Source: Thermoflavifilum sp. (GTDB taxonomy: Bacteria > Bacteroidota > Bacteroidia > Chitinophagales > Chitinophagaceae). From it: DNA of 64,000 nucleotides. Under the pieces are notes generated by a model. That model was not told the origin of the DNA. It saw only the letters and a program-made list of their open reading frames with translations, and ran no database searches. A program made the translations under genes and the position numbers. Location of the stretch: NCBI RefSeq assembly GCF_014961315.1, contig NZ_CP063141.1, positions 1,922,001 to 1,986,000 of the forward strand. Direction: 5' to 3'. This document shows, piece by piece, positions 53,993-63,056 of the stretch. How positions within the stretch are numbered: position 1 is the stretch's first letter; each line of letters starts with the position of its first letter.

Positions 53993-54826
53993 ATGGTTAA
54001 GTTCAGGCTTATGAATCCGGTTAAATGGTTATTGCAAAAATCCTTCTGGGTAAACCTGTGTGCAGCCTGTGTGCTTGTTGTGCTGTTGGGTGTTTTGTTT
54101 TTCGCTTCTTTGCGGTGGATCACCCGCCATGGCGAGACGGCAACAGTGCCCGACATCATGGGTAAGCCTTATGACGAAGCCGTGCGCATACTGGAGCAAG
54201 CCCATTTTCGGGTGGTTGTGCAGGATTCGGGCTATACGGACACCCTTCCGCCATTAAGTGTATTGCGGCAGGAGCCCGAAGCCAATGCCGTGGTCAAAGT
54301 TTATCGTACGGTATATTTAACCCTGAACAAAATTGTGCCACCCATGGCGGCCATGCCCAATCTGGTGAATATGTCGTATCGGAGTGCGGTATTAACCTTA
54401 CAAACTTTGAAACTGAACGTAGGTGATACTATTTATAAACCCGATATTGCCCGCAATGCTGTACTGGCACAGCTATACAACGGGCAGCCCATCAAGCCCG
54501 GCACCTTGATTCCTGAAGGGAGTAGAATTACCCTCGTGTTGGGCGATGGTATTGGCAACCAGGCCAATCCCGTCCCTAATTTGATAGGTCTCACCTTCAT
54601 GCAGGCACGGGAATTGCTCAGCGCCAGCAATCTTTCCGTAGGAGTGGTTTTGTTTGATGGACCCATCACCGACACGGCATCGGCTTATGTGTACAAGCAA
54701 ATCCCCCCACCTCTGAATGCCAATGGGCAGCCCAATCTCATTTATGCTGGCCAGAGCATAGATATGTGGGTTTCTCAAACACCACGCGATAGCACGGGCC
54801 AGCCGCTTCCCCAGCAACGATTCTGA
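53993..54826 (+). CDS. PASTA-domain membrane protein
   Basis: 277 residues; the ATG directly follows the ddl stop (ATG 54011 is an alternative). One membrane helix (about residues 20-40) is followed by three extracytoplasmic PASTA repeats: TVPDIMGKPYDEAVRIL, MPNLVNMSYRSAVLTL and VPNLIGLTFMQARELL. PASTA domains bind peptidoglycan stem peptides or help assembly of wall enzymes. There is no kinase or transpeptidase domain. Coupling to ddl supports a peptidoglycan role. Confidence 0.92.
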   Translation: MVKFRLMNPVKWLLQKSFWVNLCAACVLVVLLGVLFFASLRWITRHGETATVPDIMGKPYDEAVRILEQAHFRVVVQDSGYTDTLPPLSVLRQEPEANAVVKVYRTVYLTLNKIVPPMAAMPNLVNMSYRSAVLTLQTLKLNVGDTIYKPDIARNAVLAQLYNGQPIKPGTLIPEGSRITLVLGDGIGNQANPVPNLIGLTFMQARELLSASNLSVGVVLFDGPITDTASAYVYKQIPPPLNANGQPNLIYAGQSIDMWVSQTPRDSTGQPLPQQRF

Positions 54827-54837
54827 AAAAACACGAG

Positions 54838-54845
54838 TAAATTTG
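54838..54845 (+). promoter_or_regulatory. -7 promoter box for the rhodanese gene
   Basis: TAAATTTG, 24 bases before the ATG at 54870. Confidence 0.4.
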
Positions 54846-54869
54846 TAGGTATCTCAAAAGAGGTTGCAT

Positions 54870-55178
54870 ATGGATAAGATAACGGTTGAAGAACTCAAGC
54901 AACGCATGGATGCGGGTGAAGAGCTGTATATTTTAGATGTACGCGAGCCGTATGAACATGAAGAATTTAACATTGGTGGCAAGCTTATCCCGTTGGGGGA
55001 GATTCGTGCCATGATGATAGATGAGATTGAAGACTGGAAAGATAAAGAGGTCATCGTATATTGCCGCAGTGGCAACCGCAGCGGGCAGGCCTGTCAACTG
55101 CTGGAAGCTTATGGTTTTATCCGTCCGCGCAATCTGGAGGGCGGCATTTTACGGTGGAAAGAAAAATTCGGTGGTTAA
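54870..55178 (+). CDS. Rhodanese-like domain protein
   Basis: 102 residues from ATG 54870. A single rhodanese domain with LYILDVREPYEHEEFNI and the active-site loop VYCRSGNRSGQA (Cys near residue 68). It would handle persulfide sulfur in the cytoplasm, since no signal peptide is present. It is convergent with the next gene and overlaps its stop by four bases. Confidence 0.93.
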   Translation: MDKITVEELKQRMDAGEELYILDVREPYEHEEFNIGGKLIPLGEIRAMMIDEIEDWKDKEVIVYCRSGNRSGQACQLLEAYGFIRPRNLEGGILRWKEKFGG

Positions 55179-57622
55179 GGGTTCACATTCAGCACGGTAT
55201 CCAGCCTACCCATCCTTCCCTGATCATCCATTCCTTCAATCACAACATGATAACGGCGTGTGAAATCATTATTGTAAAATACGATTTTAGCCGGTCCGTT
55301 CAGGCTGTCGGCCTGCAGGTCAGGATTCCAGTATAGCGTAATCCGTTGATCAGGCAAATCGTTGTTCGGATTGGATATGCCGTAATCAGGTGAATAAAAT
55401 TGTTTTACCAGCGTATAACCTACTTTTTTATCCCGGGCTAAACCACCGGTTGACGAAGCGCCGCTTCCTTTTTTCGTATAGACCGCAATAGCGCCATTGG
55501 CACCGTTGAATCCGCCCATGAACGGCGGACGGAACACCTTCACCAGCGCAATATCGTTCACATTGATGCTGCTTAAAGTTTGTGCATCCACAGGCATTTC
55601 ATCCAGATAAAGTGCAGGCCTTCCACCGCGCCAGGTAATAACTGGATCATTGAGGTCGCCCGTAATACTCAATCCAGCCACACGCCCCTGCAGGTACTGG
55701 AAAATATTGGTATAGGCAGGGTGTTCGTTGGTCAGGTCAAAACTTACGGCATCGCCTCCTCGAAACATGCCGCTGGTATATTGTTCATCCAGTTGCTGCG
55801 CGGCGGATTTCTTTTCGCCGGTAATGGTTACGGATTGTAATAATATGCTGCGGCTGGTGATCATCCGGTTAATGCGATTTCGTTCACTGGCAGCAGTTAA
55901 AAACTCAATCAATTGTTGTTTATCACGAATCACGGGTGGGTATAATGGGCTCTCAAGCGGAATCTGTGCCAGATTATCTGTAAATGATCCGCTGAGATGG
56001 ATGTTCTGGCTGGAAAACTGGTCTTTACCGGTTTGCCCTTGAAAGAACACCTGAGCCGTGTCGTGGAATTTGAGACCGCTTACCATAAATTCACCCAGTC
56101 TATTGACTGGTGCACTTACAAAAAAAGTCTGGGTATCGGCTGGTGCACGAATAATCATATTCACTGAGCCTCCACTCATCGCATAAGCCTGTCCTTTTAT
56201 GACCAGATTGGCATTCTCTGCAGGGTAGCGGATGTTGGGAAATTGGTTTTGTAAAATTTTTTCCCATACAAATCTGCGCCAGCCATGTGTAAGCATCACC
56301 AGGTCGAGTGCTTTCAATGTGGTTGTATCGGTATTGCGGAAATACCATCCTGGATGATAGATATAGCCTTTTATATCAGCACTGAGCAGGGTGTAAGAGA
56401 GTATATTATTCTCATCCGGAAATGCAATCAAGGCATCGGCGTCGGTGATGGAAATAGAAAAATGTCCGTTTACGGCATCGGGTGCACTCAGATGCCAGAG
56501 GTTGAGCGCACGTGGACGATTACGAAGCTCGTCGGTGGTAAGTTTCAGATGAAGCTCATCGGGTTGTCGGATAAACACCAGTCGTTCTGCCAGCGGCCGG
56601 GCCGTAGTGTCGAAAACCGTGATATGCAAAATGCCCGAAGGTAGCCGCTCTGTGGGAATCATGCCACCGGAAAGGCCTTCATCGAAATTGATGTCGGCCA
56701 TGAATACCGGTACTTCCTCCATCTGCGCTACAATCTTCAGGTGATTGTATCGCTCCTTATGCAGATCACTTCGCGATACGTTAAAAAATATTCGGGTAGG
56801 TACGGTGTAAGTATTCAGCACATGCAGCACGATTCCTTCCGGTAAGGCTCTGGGAAGGGCGAATGATTGTACGGCTCCGTTGCTCTGGGTGAAAACGGCC
56901 CGATACAGCCGGCCAGGTTGTGGCGTGAGGGTAAAACTGCCCATGCCATCATGAACAGTATGAATGGTAGCCACCTGATGTCCCTGATCGTCAATAACCC
57001 TGCCTTCTACATCAACAGGTAAACCATGTTCATCGACTGCCGCGAAAGCCACCACAGAGGATAAGCCAGTGACCAGATCACCGCCTTCCGGCAAAAACTT
57101 AACGCTGTAATGCAATTCCGACGAAGCGCTTACCCGGGATGCCTGTTGCACCAGCGAATCGGGGATTGTTTGTCCACGGGCCAGTGCAGGGAAAATGCGA
57201 ATGTCTTTATGAAATAAAAATGCATGATCGAAATTCAACATCCACGCCGTATAAGCCCGAATGCGATAAGTGCCGGGCGGCGTCTGATCAGATAATTCAA
57301 AATCACCGGCAGCACCTCCGTGCTCGATAGGCAGGATATCGCGCTTCAGGATTTCACCACGAGCATTGATGAGCTCTACATATAAGTTCGTGCTGAGCGG
57401 CGTGGGGATACGGTTTAATGTCACATAAGCTTTAAACCAGATGGTTTCACCTGCAGCATAATAATCCTTATCGAATTGCAGATACACTTTTTCCTGTGGG
57501 TATTGCTGGTGAAATTGGTGCAGGGCCTGTAGAATCCGTTCACCCAGCGGATCTTCTGATATAAATGATAAAGCGCCCAGCACAAGTACCATGCATATAC
57601 CCAGCACAAAGATTTTTTTCAT
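55175..57622 (-). CDS. Exported MG2-domain protein with TonB-receptor plug at the C-terminus
   Basis: 815 residues from ATG 57622. A signal peptide (about 20 residues) is followed by an alpha-2-macroglobulin MG2-like domain: EKVYLQFDKDYYAAGETIWFKAYV and TPPGTYRIRAYTAWM. Beta-rich domains follow. Near residues 660-740 a plug-like part appears (YTNIFQYLQGRVAGLSI, GAIAVYTKKG), but no beta-barrel follows. This layout is common and poorly studied in Bacteroidota. Role unknown; possible outer-membrane or surface assembly partner. Confidence 0.82.
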   Translation of the reverse strand: MKKIFVLGICMVLVLGALSFISEDPLGERILQALHQFHQQYPQEKVYLQFDKDYYAAGETIWFKAYVTLNRIPTPLSTNLYVELINARGEILKRDILPIEHGGAAGDFELSDQTPPGTYRIRAYTAWMLNFDHAFLFHKDIRIFPALARGQTIPDSLVQQASRVSASSELHYSVKFLPEGGDLVTGLSSVVAFAAVDEHGLPVDVEGRVIDDQGHQVATIHTVHDGMGSFTLTPQPGRLYRAVFTQSNGAVQSFALPRALPEGIVLHVLNTYTVPTRIFFNVSRSDLHKERYNHLKIVAQMEEVPVFMADINFDEGLSGGMIPTERLPSGILHITVFDTTARPLAERLVFIRQPDELHLKLTTDELRNRPRALNLWHLSAPDAVNGHFSISITDADALIAFPDENNILSYTLLSADIKGYIYHPGWYFRNTDTTTLKALDLVMLTHGWRRFVWEKILQNQFPNIRYPAENANLVIKGQAYAMSGGSVNMIIRAPADTQTFFVSAPVNRLGEFMVSGLKFHDTAQVFFQGQTGKDQFSSQNIHLSGSFTDNLAQIPLESPLYPPVIRDKQQLIEFLTAASERNRINRMITSRSILLQSVTITGEKKSAAQQLDEQYTSGMFRGGDAVSFDLTNEHPAYTNIFQYLQGRVAGLSITGDLNDPVITWRGGRPALYLDEMPVDAQTLSSINVNDIALVKVFRPPFMGGFNGANGAIAVYTKKGSGASSTGGLARDKKVGYTLVKQFYSPDYGISNPNNDLPDQRITLYWNPDLQADSLNGPAKIVFYNNDFTRRYHVVIEGMDDQGRMGRLDTVLNVNP

Positions 57623-57685
57623 GAGTTCAACGCGTTTAATACCGGTCAGCAATCATCAGCAGAAGTGCCGATAAAATTAAGGGAT

Positions 57686-58315
57686 TTACAGGGAAAGATA
57701 GTGTACGCCGGGCTCATATTCACATTGCAGGGCCTGTACAATCTGTTGAAATTGTTCGGGTTGATGTTCAAAATCGGCTTCCGATACATCAATCATCAGC
57801 GTAGGCAGTGTTTGCTGGCGGATGAATTGTACGTACATCTCCTGAATCCTGAACAGATATTCGTCGGAGATGTATTGTTCATAGCTGCGGTTTCGTTTTC
57901 GGATGTTTTGTTGCAAGCGAGCAACGGGTGCATAAAGAAAAATCAACAAATCGGGCTGCGGTACCTGGGGATGAATGATGTCGAACAGGCGATGAAAGAG
58001 ATGATATTCATCGTCCGACAGGTTAATGCGTGCAAACAACAGAGATTTTACCAGCAGGTAATCGCTGATGAGTAAATCGGTAAACAGATCGGGTCTGGAA
58101 AACATGTTTTTCATTTGCTGATAGCGTTCGGCAAGAAAAAAAAGCTCCAGCGGAAAGGCATACTGTCGCGGATTTTCATAAAATCGGGGAAGAAAGGGAT
58201 TATCTGCAAATTGTTCCAGCATCAATCTTGCATGCAGATGGTCGCCCAGCATTTTTGCCAGTGTGGTTTTCCCTGCCCCGATATTTCCTTCAATGGTGAT
58301 AAAACGATAAATCAT
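57686..58315 (-). CDS. Deoxynucleoside kinase
   Basis: 209 residues of the deoxynucleoside kinase family. The P-loop EGNIGAGKTTLAKML is at residues 9-22, ERY in FFLAERYQQM near residue 63 is the ERS-equivalent, and KRNRSYEQYIS is the lid. It phosphorylates deoxynucleosides in the salvage pathway; deoxyadenosine/deoxyguanosine preference is typical of bacterial members but not proven here. It follows folK by 66 bases. Confidence 0.92.
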   Translation of the reverse strand: MIYRFITIEGNIGAGKTTLAKMLGDHLHARLMLEQFADNPFLPRFYENPRQYAFPLELFFLAERYQQMKNMFSRPDLFTDLLISDYLLVKSLLFARINLSDDEYHLFHRLFDIIHPQVPQPDLLIFLYAPVARLQQNIRKRNRSYEQYISDEYLFRIQEMYVQFIRQQTLPTLMIDVSEADFEHQPEQFQQIVQALQCEYEPGVHYLSL

Positions 58316-58381
58316 ATTTGCTGACTGATCAAAGCGAATGGCAAGTTCAGGATAATACGGAAAGAAATCAATAACTATGTT

Positions 58382-58915
58382 TCAGGAAGTGGGAATGAGA
58401 GCAGGTGTTTCGGAAGGACTGACCCGGGTATGCGGCATCCAGTATCGCACGGCTGAGGCGTCAGAACAGGCATGGAATAATTCGATGATAGATTTTTTAT
58501 AAACCGGATGCACATAATGAGGTATCAGTTCGACCAGCGGTACCAGTACAAATTTTCTTACCGTGATACGTGGGTGAGGCAAGATGAGTCGATCGGATTG
58601 ATATACCAGTCTATCATAAAAAATCAGGTCGATATCCATAACCCGGGGCTCCCATATTCGCGTGCGTATTCTACCCAGCTCAGCTTCTATGCGCAGGGCC
58701 TGGTCGAGTACCTGTTCGGGCAACAAACCACTTTGTACCCGCAATGCCTGGTTCAAATAATCGGGCTGTTGATCACCACCCCAGCAAGCCGTTTCATAAA
58801 TGGCCGAAACCTCAATGATTTCACCTATGCAATTCTGGATAGCGGCCGTAGCTTTTTGCAGGTAAGCATACCGGTCGCCCAGATTACCGCCCAGCAATAA
58901 AATTATATCGCTCAT
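58382..58915 (-). CDS. folK: 2-amino-4-hydroxy-6-hydroxymethyldihydropteridine pyrophosphokinase
   Basis: 177 residues from ATG 58915. HPPK moves pyrophosphate from ATP to the pterin in folate synthesis. LLLGGNLGDRYAYL at the N-terminus, ETACWGGDQQPDYLNQAL near residue 42 and EPRVMDIDLIFYD near residue 90 are diagnostic. An ATG at 58930 immediately follows the -7 box, so the downstream ATG is preferred. Confidence 0.95.
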   Translation of the reverse strand: MSDIILLLGGNLGDRYAYLQKATAAIQNCIGEIIEVSAIYETACWGGDQQPDYLNQALRVQSGLLPEQVLDQALRIEAELGRIRTRIWEPRVMDIDLIFYDRLVYQSDRLILPHPRITVRKFVLVPLVELIPHYVHPVYKKSIIELFHACSDASAVRYWMPHTRVSPSETPALIPTS

Positions 58916-58930
58916 GGATAAGTTGCTCAT

Positions 58931-58938
58931 CAAAAGTA
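58931..58938 (-). promoter_or_regulatory. -7 promoter box for folK
   Basis: The minus strand reads TACTTTTG directly followed by ATG (58930). Transcript start probably lies between this ATG and the one at 58915. Confidence 0.45.
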
Positions 58939-58996
58939 AGAATAAACCTTATTTTTGAAATGTTTTTCTGCTTCCTGTATGCCAGGGCATAGAAGC

Positions 58997-59004
58997 TAAG
59001 TTTG
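58997..59004 (+). promoter_or_regulatory. -7 promoter box for sppA
   Basis: TAAGTTTG, 41 bases before the sppA ATG. The extended TAAGTTTGCA is shared with the box at 60866. Confidence 0.45.
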
Positions 59005-59045
59005 CAACATTTTTTCACATCGTTTTTTTAAAATAGGTACACCAC

Positions 59046-60827
59046 ATGAAACGTTTCCTGACCAGTTTTCTGGCTTCATTGTTGGCGCTGATTGTATTTT
59101 TTCTGCTTTGCTTTTTTCTGCTTATGGGTATTGTAGGTGGACTTACCATGACTACCAAAAAAGTTTCGGTAGAATCAGGGTCATGGCTGGTAATGGATCT
59201 GAGTAAGCCTTTACTGGAACAGGAACAGCAAAATCCCCTTCGTGCCATTGCAGGTGGCGGCCAGGTTACTGTCATGGGCTTGCACAATGTGGTTACGGCT
59301 ATTCATCGGGCGGCCAATGATCGTCGAATCGCCGGTATTTATCTGAAATTAGGTGAAACGCCCAACGGATTGGCTACAGCCGAAGAAATTCGCAATGCAT
59401 TAATCGATTTTAAACGTCAAAGCCATAAACCCCTGCTTGCGTATGGCGATATAGCCTCGCAGCAAGCTTACTACATAGCTTCTGTAGCTGATAGTATATT
59501 CTTAAATCCAACGGGTATCTTCGAGTTCAGGGGATTTGCCGTTCGCCTTGCGTTTTTAAAAGGGCTACTCGATAAGCTGGAAATCAAGCCTCAGGTTTTT
59601 TATGAAGGGAAATATAAAAGCGCTACCGAAACTTTTCGATTTACCCGGATGAGTGATGCCAATCGGATACAGACCAGTGCATTTTTGCAGGATTTTTACC
59701 GGCATTTTTTGGATGGCATAGCGCTGGCGCGCAATCTCGATACGGCTGCCCTCGCGCAATATGCTGCGCAGGGCATGGTTCAGCAGCCCGCCGATGCCGT
59801 GCGGCTGCACCTGATTGATGGTTTAAAATACGACGACCAGATGCAGGAGACACTCAAGCGCATGTCGCAGCTTGGTGAGGATGAAAAACTGCATACCATC
59901 TCCATGAGCAATTACTGGAAAGCTATTGCCGATAGCGTGCATGGTCAGGGAGCAGGCCAGCCTTCTATTGCATTGATTTATGCTCAGGGCAGCATCATCG
60001 ATGGTAGTGCCGAAAATCAACCCGGCGATAATGTCATCGCTTCAGATGATTATGTGAAATGGATTCGTGAACTACGAAAAGATGATCGGGTAAAAGCTAT
60101 CGTATTCCGGGTTAATTCTCCCGGAGGAAGCGCACTGGCTGCGGAGAAAATCTGGAGAGAACTGTATCTGGCACGCAAACAGAAGCCGGTGATCGTGTCG
60201 ATGGGCGACTACGCAGCATCGGGTGGATATTATATTTCCTGCATGGCCGACAGCATTTTCATTCAACCCAATACACTGACGGGCTCCATCGGGGTGTTTA
60301 CCATCATCCCGGACCTGCACGATTTTTTCCAGCATAAATTAGGCATTAGCTTCGATGGTGTGAAAACGGCTCCCTTTGCCGATATGGGTAGTATAGATCA
60401 ACCGCTCACCGATGCTGAGAAAAAATGGATGCAAAACCAGGTCGACACGGTGTATGCTACCTTTTGCCAGCGGGTGGCGCAGGGCAGGCATATGCCATTA
60501 GCACTGGTCGATAGCCTGGCACAGGGACGCGTGTGGAGCGGGTTTTCAGCCATACAGAATGGACTGGCCGATCGGTTTGGTGGACTTGACGATGCCCTGC
60601 AATGTGCCGCGCGTATGGCTCACCTGAAAACCTACCGCCTCGAGGAATATCCACCATTAAAAAATCCTATTCAAAAAATTATTGAGAGCTTTGATGATCA
60701 ACTCACTACAAGTCGACTCAAAGCTACATTGGGCAACTATTACCCGTTATGGCAACAGTGGAATGATCTGAAATCGACCATGGGTACACCGCAGGCTCGA
60801 CTTCCTTTCTGGATCATTTTGCGTTGA
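59046..60827 (+). CDS. sppA: Signal peptide peptidase SppA, long (67K) type
   Basis: 593 residues, membrane-anchored by an N-terminal helix (about residues 5-32). Two tandem S49 domains are present, as in E. coli SppA. The catalytic Lys lies in YEGKYKSATETF of the first domain and the Ser in MGDYAASGGYYIS of the second. VNSPGGSALAAEKIW and TGSIGVF support the call. It degrades signal peptides left in the membrane after export. Confidence 0.96.
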   Translation: MKRFLTSFLASLLALIVFFLLCFFLLMGIVGGLTMTTKKVSVESGSWLVMDLSKPLLEQEQQNPLRAIAGGGQVTVMGLHNVVTAIHRAANDRRIAGIYLKLGETPNGLATAEEIRNALIDFKRQSHKPLLAYGDIASQQAYYIASVADSIFLNPTGIFEFRGFAVRLAFLKGLLDKLEIKPQVFYEGKYKSATETFRFTRMSDANRIQTSAFLQDFYRHFLDGIALARNLDTAALAQYAAQGMVQQPADAVRLHLIDGLKYDDQMQETLKRMSQLGEDEKLHTISMSNYWKAIADSVHGQGAGQPSIALIYAQGSIIDGSAENQPGDNVIASDDYVKWIRELRKDDRVKAIVFRVNSPGGSALAAEKIWRELYLARKQKPVIVSMGDYAASGGYYISCMADSIFIQPNTLTGSIGVFTIIPDLHDFFQHKLGISFDGVKTAPFADMGSIDQPLTDAEKKWMQNQVDTVYATFCQRVAQGRHMPLALVDSLAQGRVWSGFSAIQNGLADRFGGLDDALQCAARMAHLKTYRLEEYPPLKNPIQKIIESFDDQLTTSRLKATLGNYYPLWQQWNDLKSTMGTPQARLPFWIILR

Positions 60828-60865
60828 TTTAACGAACGTATTCCTGAGGGTAGGGAAGCGTTTCT

Positions 60866-60873
60866 TAAGTTTG
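60866..60873 (+). promoter_or_regulatory. -7 promoter box for the ABC-2 permease gene
   Basis: TAAGTTTG, 17 bases before the ATG at 60891. Confidence 0.45.
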
Positions 60874-60890
60874 CATCGTTTTTTTGCAAT

Positions 60891-61997
60891 ATGAAACAAT
60901 CATACAGTCAATTCAGGGCTATGATGGCCGTGGCGCGCGCCAGTTTCATGGCCATTCTCAAAAGCCCCTCAGCCGTAGTGTTTAGCATAGCTTTTCCCCT
61001 GGCTTTCATTCTTGTGTTTGGATTTATAGGCCAGAATGAAGTTTTATTGAAGGTTGGGTTTATGCCGGGTACCGATATCCATAGTCCTATCTACCAGGCC
61101 CTGCTGCAGGTGCCTTCCCTGAAGGTTGTGCAGGAGCCGCAACAGCAATTGCTGGCCGATTTACAGAAAGGACGCATCGATGGTATCCTGGAAATCGACC
61201 GCACGGGAAATACGCATACCGATCCGACGACTCCCTATCGCGTCCATTTATTATTCTCGACTTCCAGTGCCGGCACTGCACCCGTGCTGGAAGGAATGGT
61301 CAACCAGGTTATCTACCGACTTGATTCATCAATGTTTCCACATCGGCCATCCATAGCTGAACTGCAGGTAAAGCAACTTCCGGGTAGAAAATACAAGCCC
61401 ATTGATTTCATTCTGCCGGGCATGCTGGGCTTTGCTTTGCTGAGTGCGGGAATTTTCGGTACGGCTTTCGTGTTTTTTAATCTCCGGCAAACGCTTGTGC
61501 TCAAACGTTTTTTTGCCACACCTATTAAGAAGGGTTACATCGTTCTGGGTGAAGCGCTCGCAAGGGTCGTTTTTCAGTTACTGAATGCCATCATTATCAT
61601 TAGCCTGGGCTACTTTGTATTTGGATTTACCCTGTATCATGGATGGGTTACCGTCTTAGAAATGTTGTTTTTGTCGTTCATCGGATTGGTGGTGTTCATG
61701 GGATTTGGTTTTATCATCAGCAGCATTGCCCGCAGCGAGAGCAGTATTCCTCCGCTGGCCAATATTGTAACCTTACCCCAGTTTTTGCTGGCGGGAACGT
61801 TTTTCCCGATCGATGTATTGCCGGGCTGGTTGCAGCCTGTTTGTAGAATGATGCCGTTGAATTACCTGAATACCGCTCTTCGCAATGTCGCTTTTGAAGG
61901 AGCTTCTCTTCAACAGATTGCGGGGCCTTTGATAGGCATTTGCATCTGGGGTATATGCATTTATGCCATTACTTTTCGTGTTTTTCGTTGGGATTGA
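60891..61997 (+). CDS. ABC-2 type transporter permease
   Basis: 368 residues. One helix near residues 28-47 is followed by an extracytoplasmic domain of about 130 residues, then five helices from about residue 175, the YadH/YhhJ-type ABC-2 layout. FILPGMLGFALLSAGIF and LKRFFATPIKKGYIVLGEA are typical. Such permeases export drugs, lipids or polysaccharides. The ATPase gene is not in the window, neither upstream (sppA) nor downstream. Confidence 0.88.
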   Translation: MKQSYSQFRAMMAVARASFMAILKSPSAVVFSIAFPLAFILVFGFIGQNEVLLKVGFMPGTDIHSPIYQALLQVPSLKVVQEPQQQLLADLQKGRIDGILEIDRTGNTHTDPTTPYRVHLLFSTSSAGTAPVLEGMVNQVIYRLDSSMFPHRPSIAELQVKQLPGRKYKPIDFILPGMLGFALLSAGIFGTAFVFFNLRQTLVLKRFFATPIKKGYIVLGEALARVVFQLLNAIIIISLGYFVFGFTLYHGWVTVLEMLFLSFIGLVVFMGFGFIISSIARSESSIPPLANIVTLPQFLLAGTFFPIDVLPGWLQPVCRMMPLNYLNTALRNVAFEGASLQQIAGPLIGICIWGICIYAITFRVFRWD

Positions 61998-62008
61998 ATA
62001 TTTGTACG

Positions 62009-63052
62009 ATGATGCGCTGGCTCAGGTTTCTTCTCATCATGTTTATTGGTCTATTAGCATTTGTGTTTCTGTTTTCTTTGTTTTTGCCTTCTGTAGGCCA
62101 TACGGAGCGGGCCGGTGTCATTGATGCACCATTGGATACGGTGATGAGCAGGCTGACAGATGTGCATTTGCTTGCGCGCTGGATGCAGGGCTGGTCGACC
62201 GATTCTGTGGATCGAAACCTGGAGTTTCAATTTATTGAAGATACATCCGACCAACAGGCATGTTTCAGCTGGTATCATCGTGGGCTTACCCATCGTAGCG
62301 GCAGCTTCTGCATTACGCGTATATCCCATAATCGGCAGGTGGATTACCGGATGGATATGCCCGGGTTGCCCTTCATTACCGGGCATTTTGTTGTTGCCCC
62401 GGCACTGGACAATACGCATACCTGGATTAAATGGACGATGGATATGCAACTGGGCTGGTGGCCCTGGTGGAAATATTATGGCGTGATGCTCGACAGGCTG
62501 GTAGGACCGGGTATGGAACATGCGCTGGGAAGCTTGAAAGCCGATTGTGAGCAGGCCGATACCCTGGGTTATCAGATTCATCGAATTCCGCTGCCTTTTC
62601 ATACCATTCTGGTAATTGCTGATACCATTCTGGCCTCAAAAAAATATCAGGCCCTGCAGCAGGCCAATCGATTGCTGGAGAAGCAGATGCAGGTACTGGG
62701 ATTATCTCAACAGGCAGCCCTGATTGCCCAGTATTTACCCCTCCACGATTCGATGCAGGAAATGCATGTGGGCATTCCCGTAATATGGCCTGCCCAAGCC
62801 GATATGAAGCGGATGGAAGATCGGCTACCAGCGAAGTTCCATTTGCTCACCATGCCCGAAGGTGGATTTGTACTGGTTGCCACGATGCAGGGTCCCGCCA
62901 GCAAGATTCCCGGAGCATATCGCGCATTGCAACACTACTTGCAGAAACAACATCTTCAATCGCCCGCAGGCCCGTGGGAACAATATCCAGACAATTTACC
63001 GGTGAGCGATACCTCGCATTTGTTGGTGAAAGTGTACTGGCCAGTATTTTAA
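62009..63052 (+). CDS. Membrane-anchored SRPBCC plus GyrI-like effector-binding protein
   Basis: About 347 residues from ATG 62009 (62012 adjacent). An N-terminal helix (about residues 5-25) leads to an SRPBCC ligand-binding domain (AGVIDAPLDTVMSRLTDVHLLA through LGSLKADCEQ), then a GyrI/AraC-effector-like part from about residue 195 to the end. There is no DNA-binding domain. The frame begins earlier, but only within the permease gene. A role in sensing or carrying a small hydrophobic ligand is plausible. Confidence 0.75.
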   Translation: MMRWLRFLLIMFIGLLAFVFLFSLFLPSVGHTERAGVIDAPLDTVMSRLTDVHLLARWMQGWSTDSVDRNLEFQFIEDTSDQQACFSWYHRGLTHRSGSFCITRISHNRQVDYRMDMPGLPFITGHFVVAPALDNTHTWIKWTMDMQLGWWPWWKYYGVMLDRLVGPGMEHALGSLKADCEQADTLGYQIHRIPLPFHTILVIADTILASKKYQALQQANRLLEKQMQVLGLSQQAALIAQYLPLHDSMQEMHVGIPVIWPAQADMKRMEDRLPAKFHLLTMPEGGFVLVATMQGPASKIPGAYRALQHYLQKQHLQSPAGPWEQYPDNLPVSDTSHLLVKVYWPVF

Positions 63053-63056
63053 GCTT

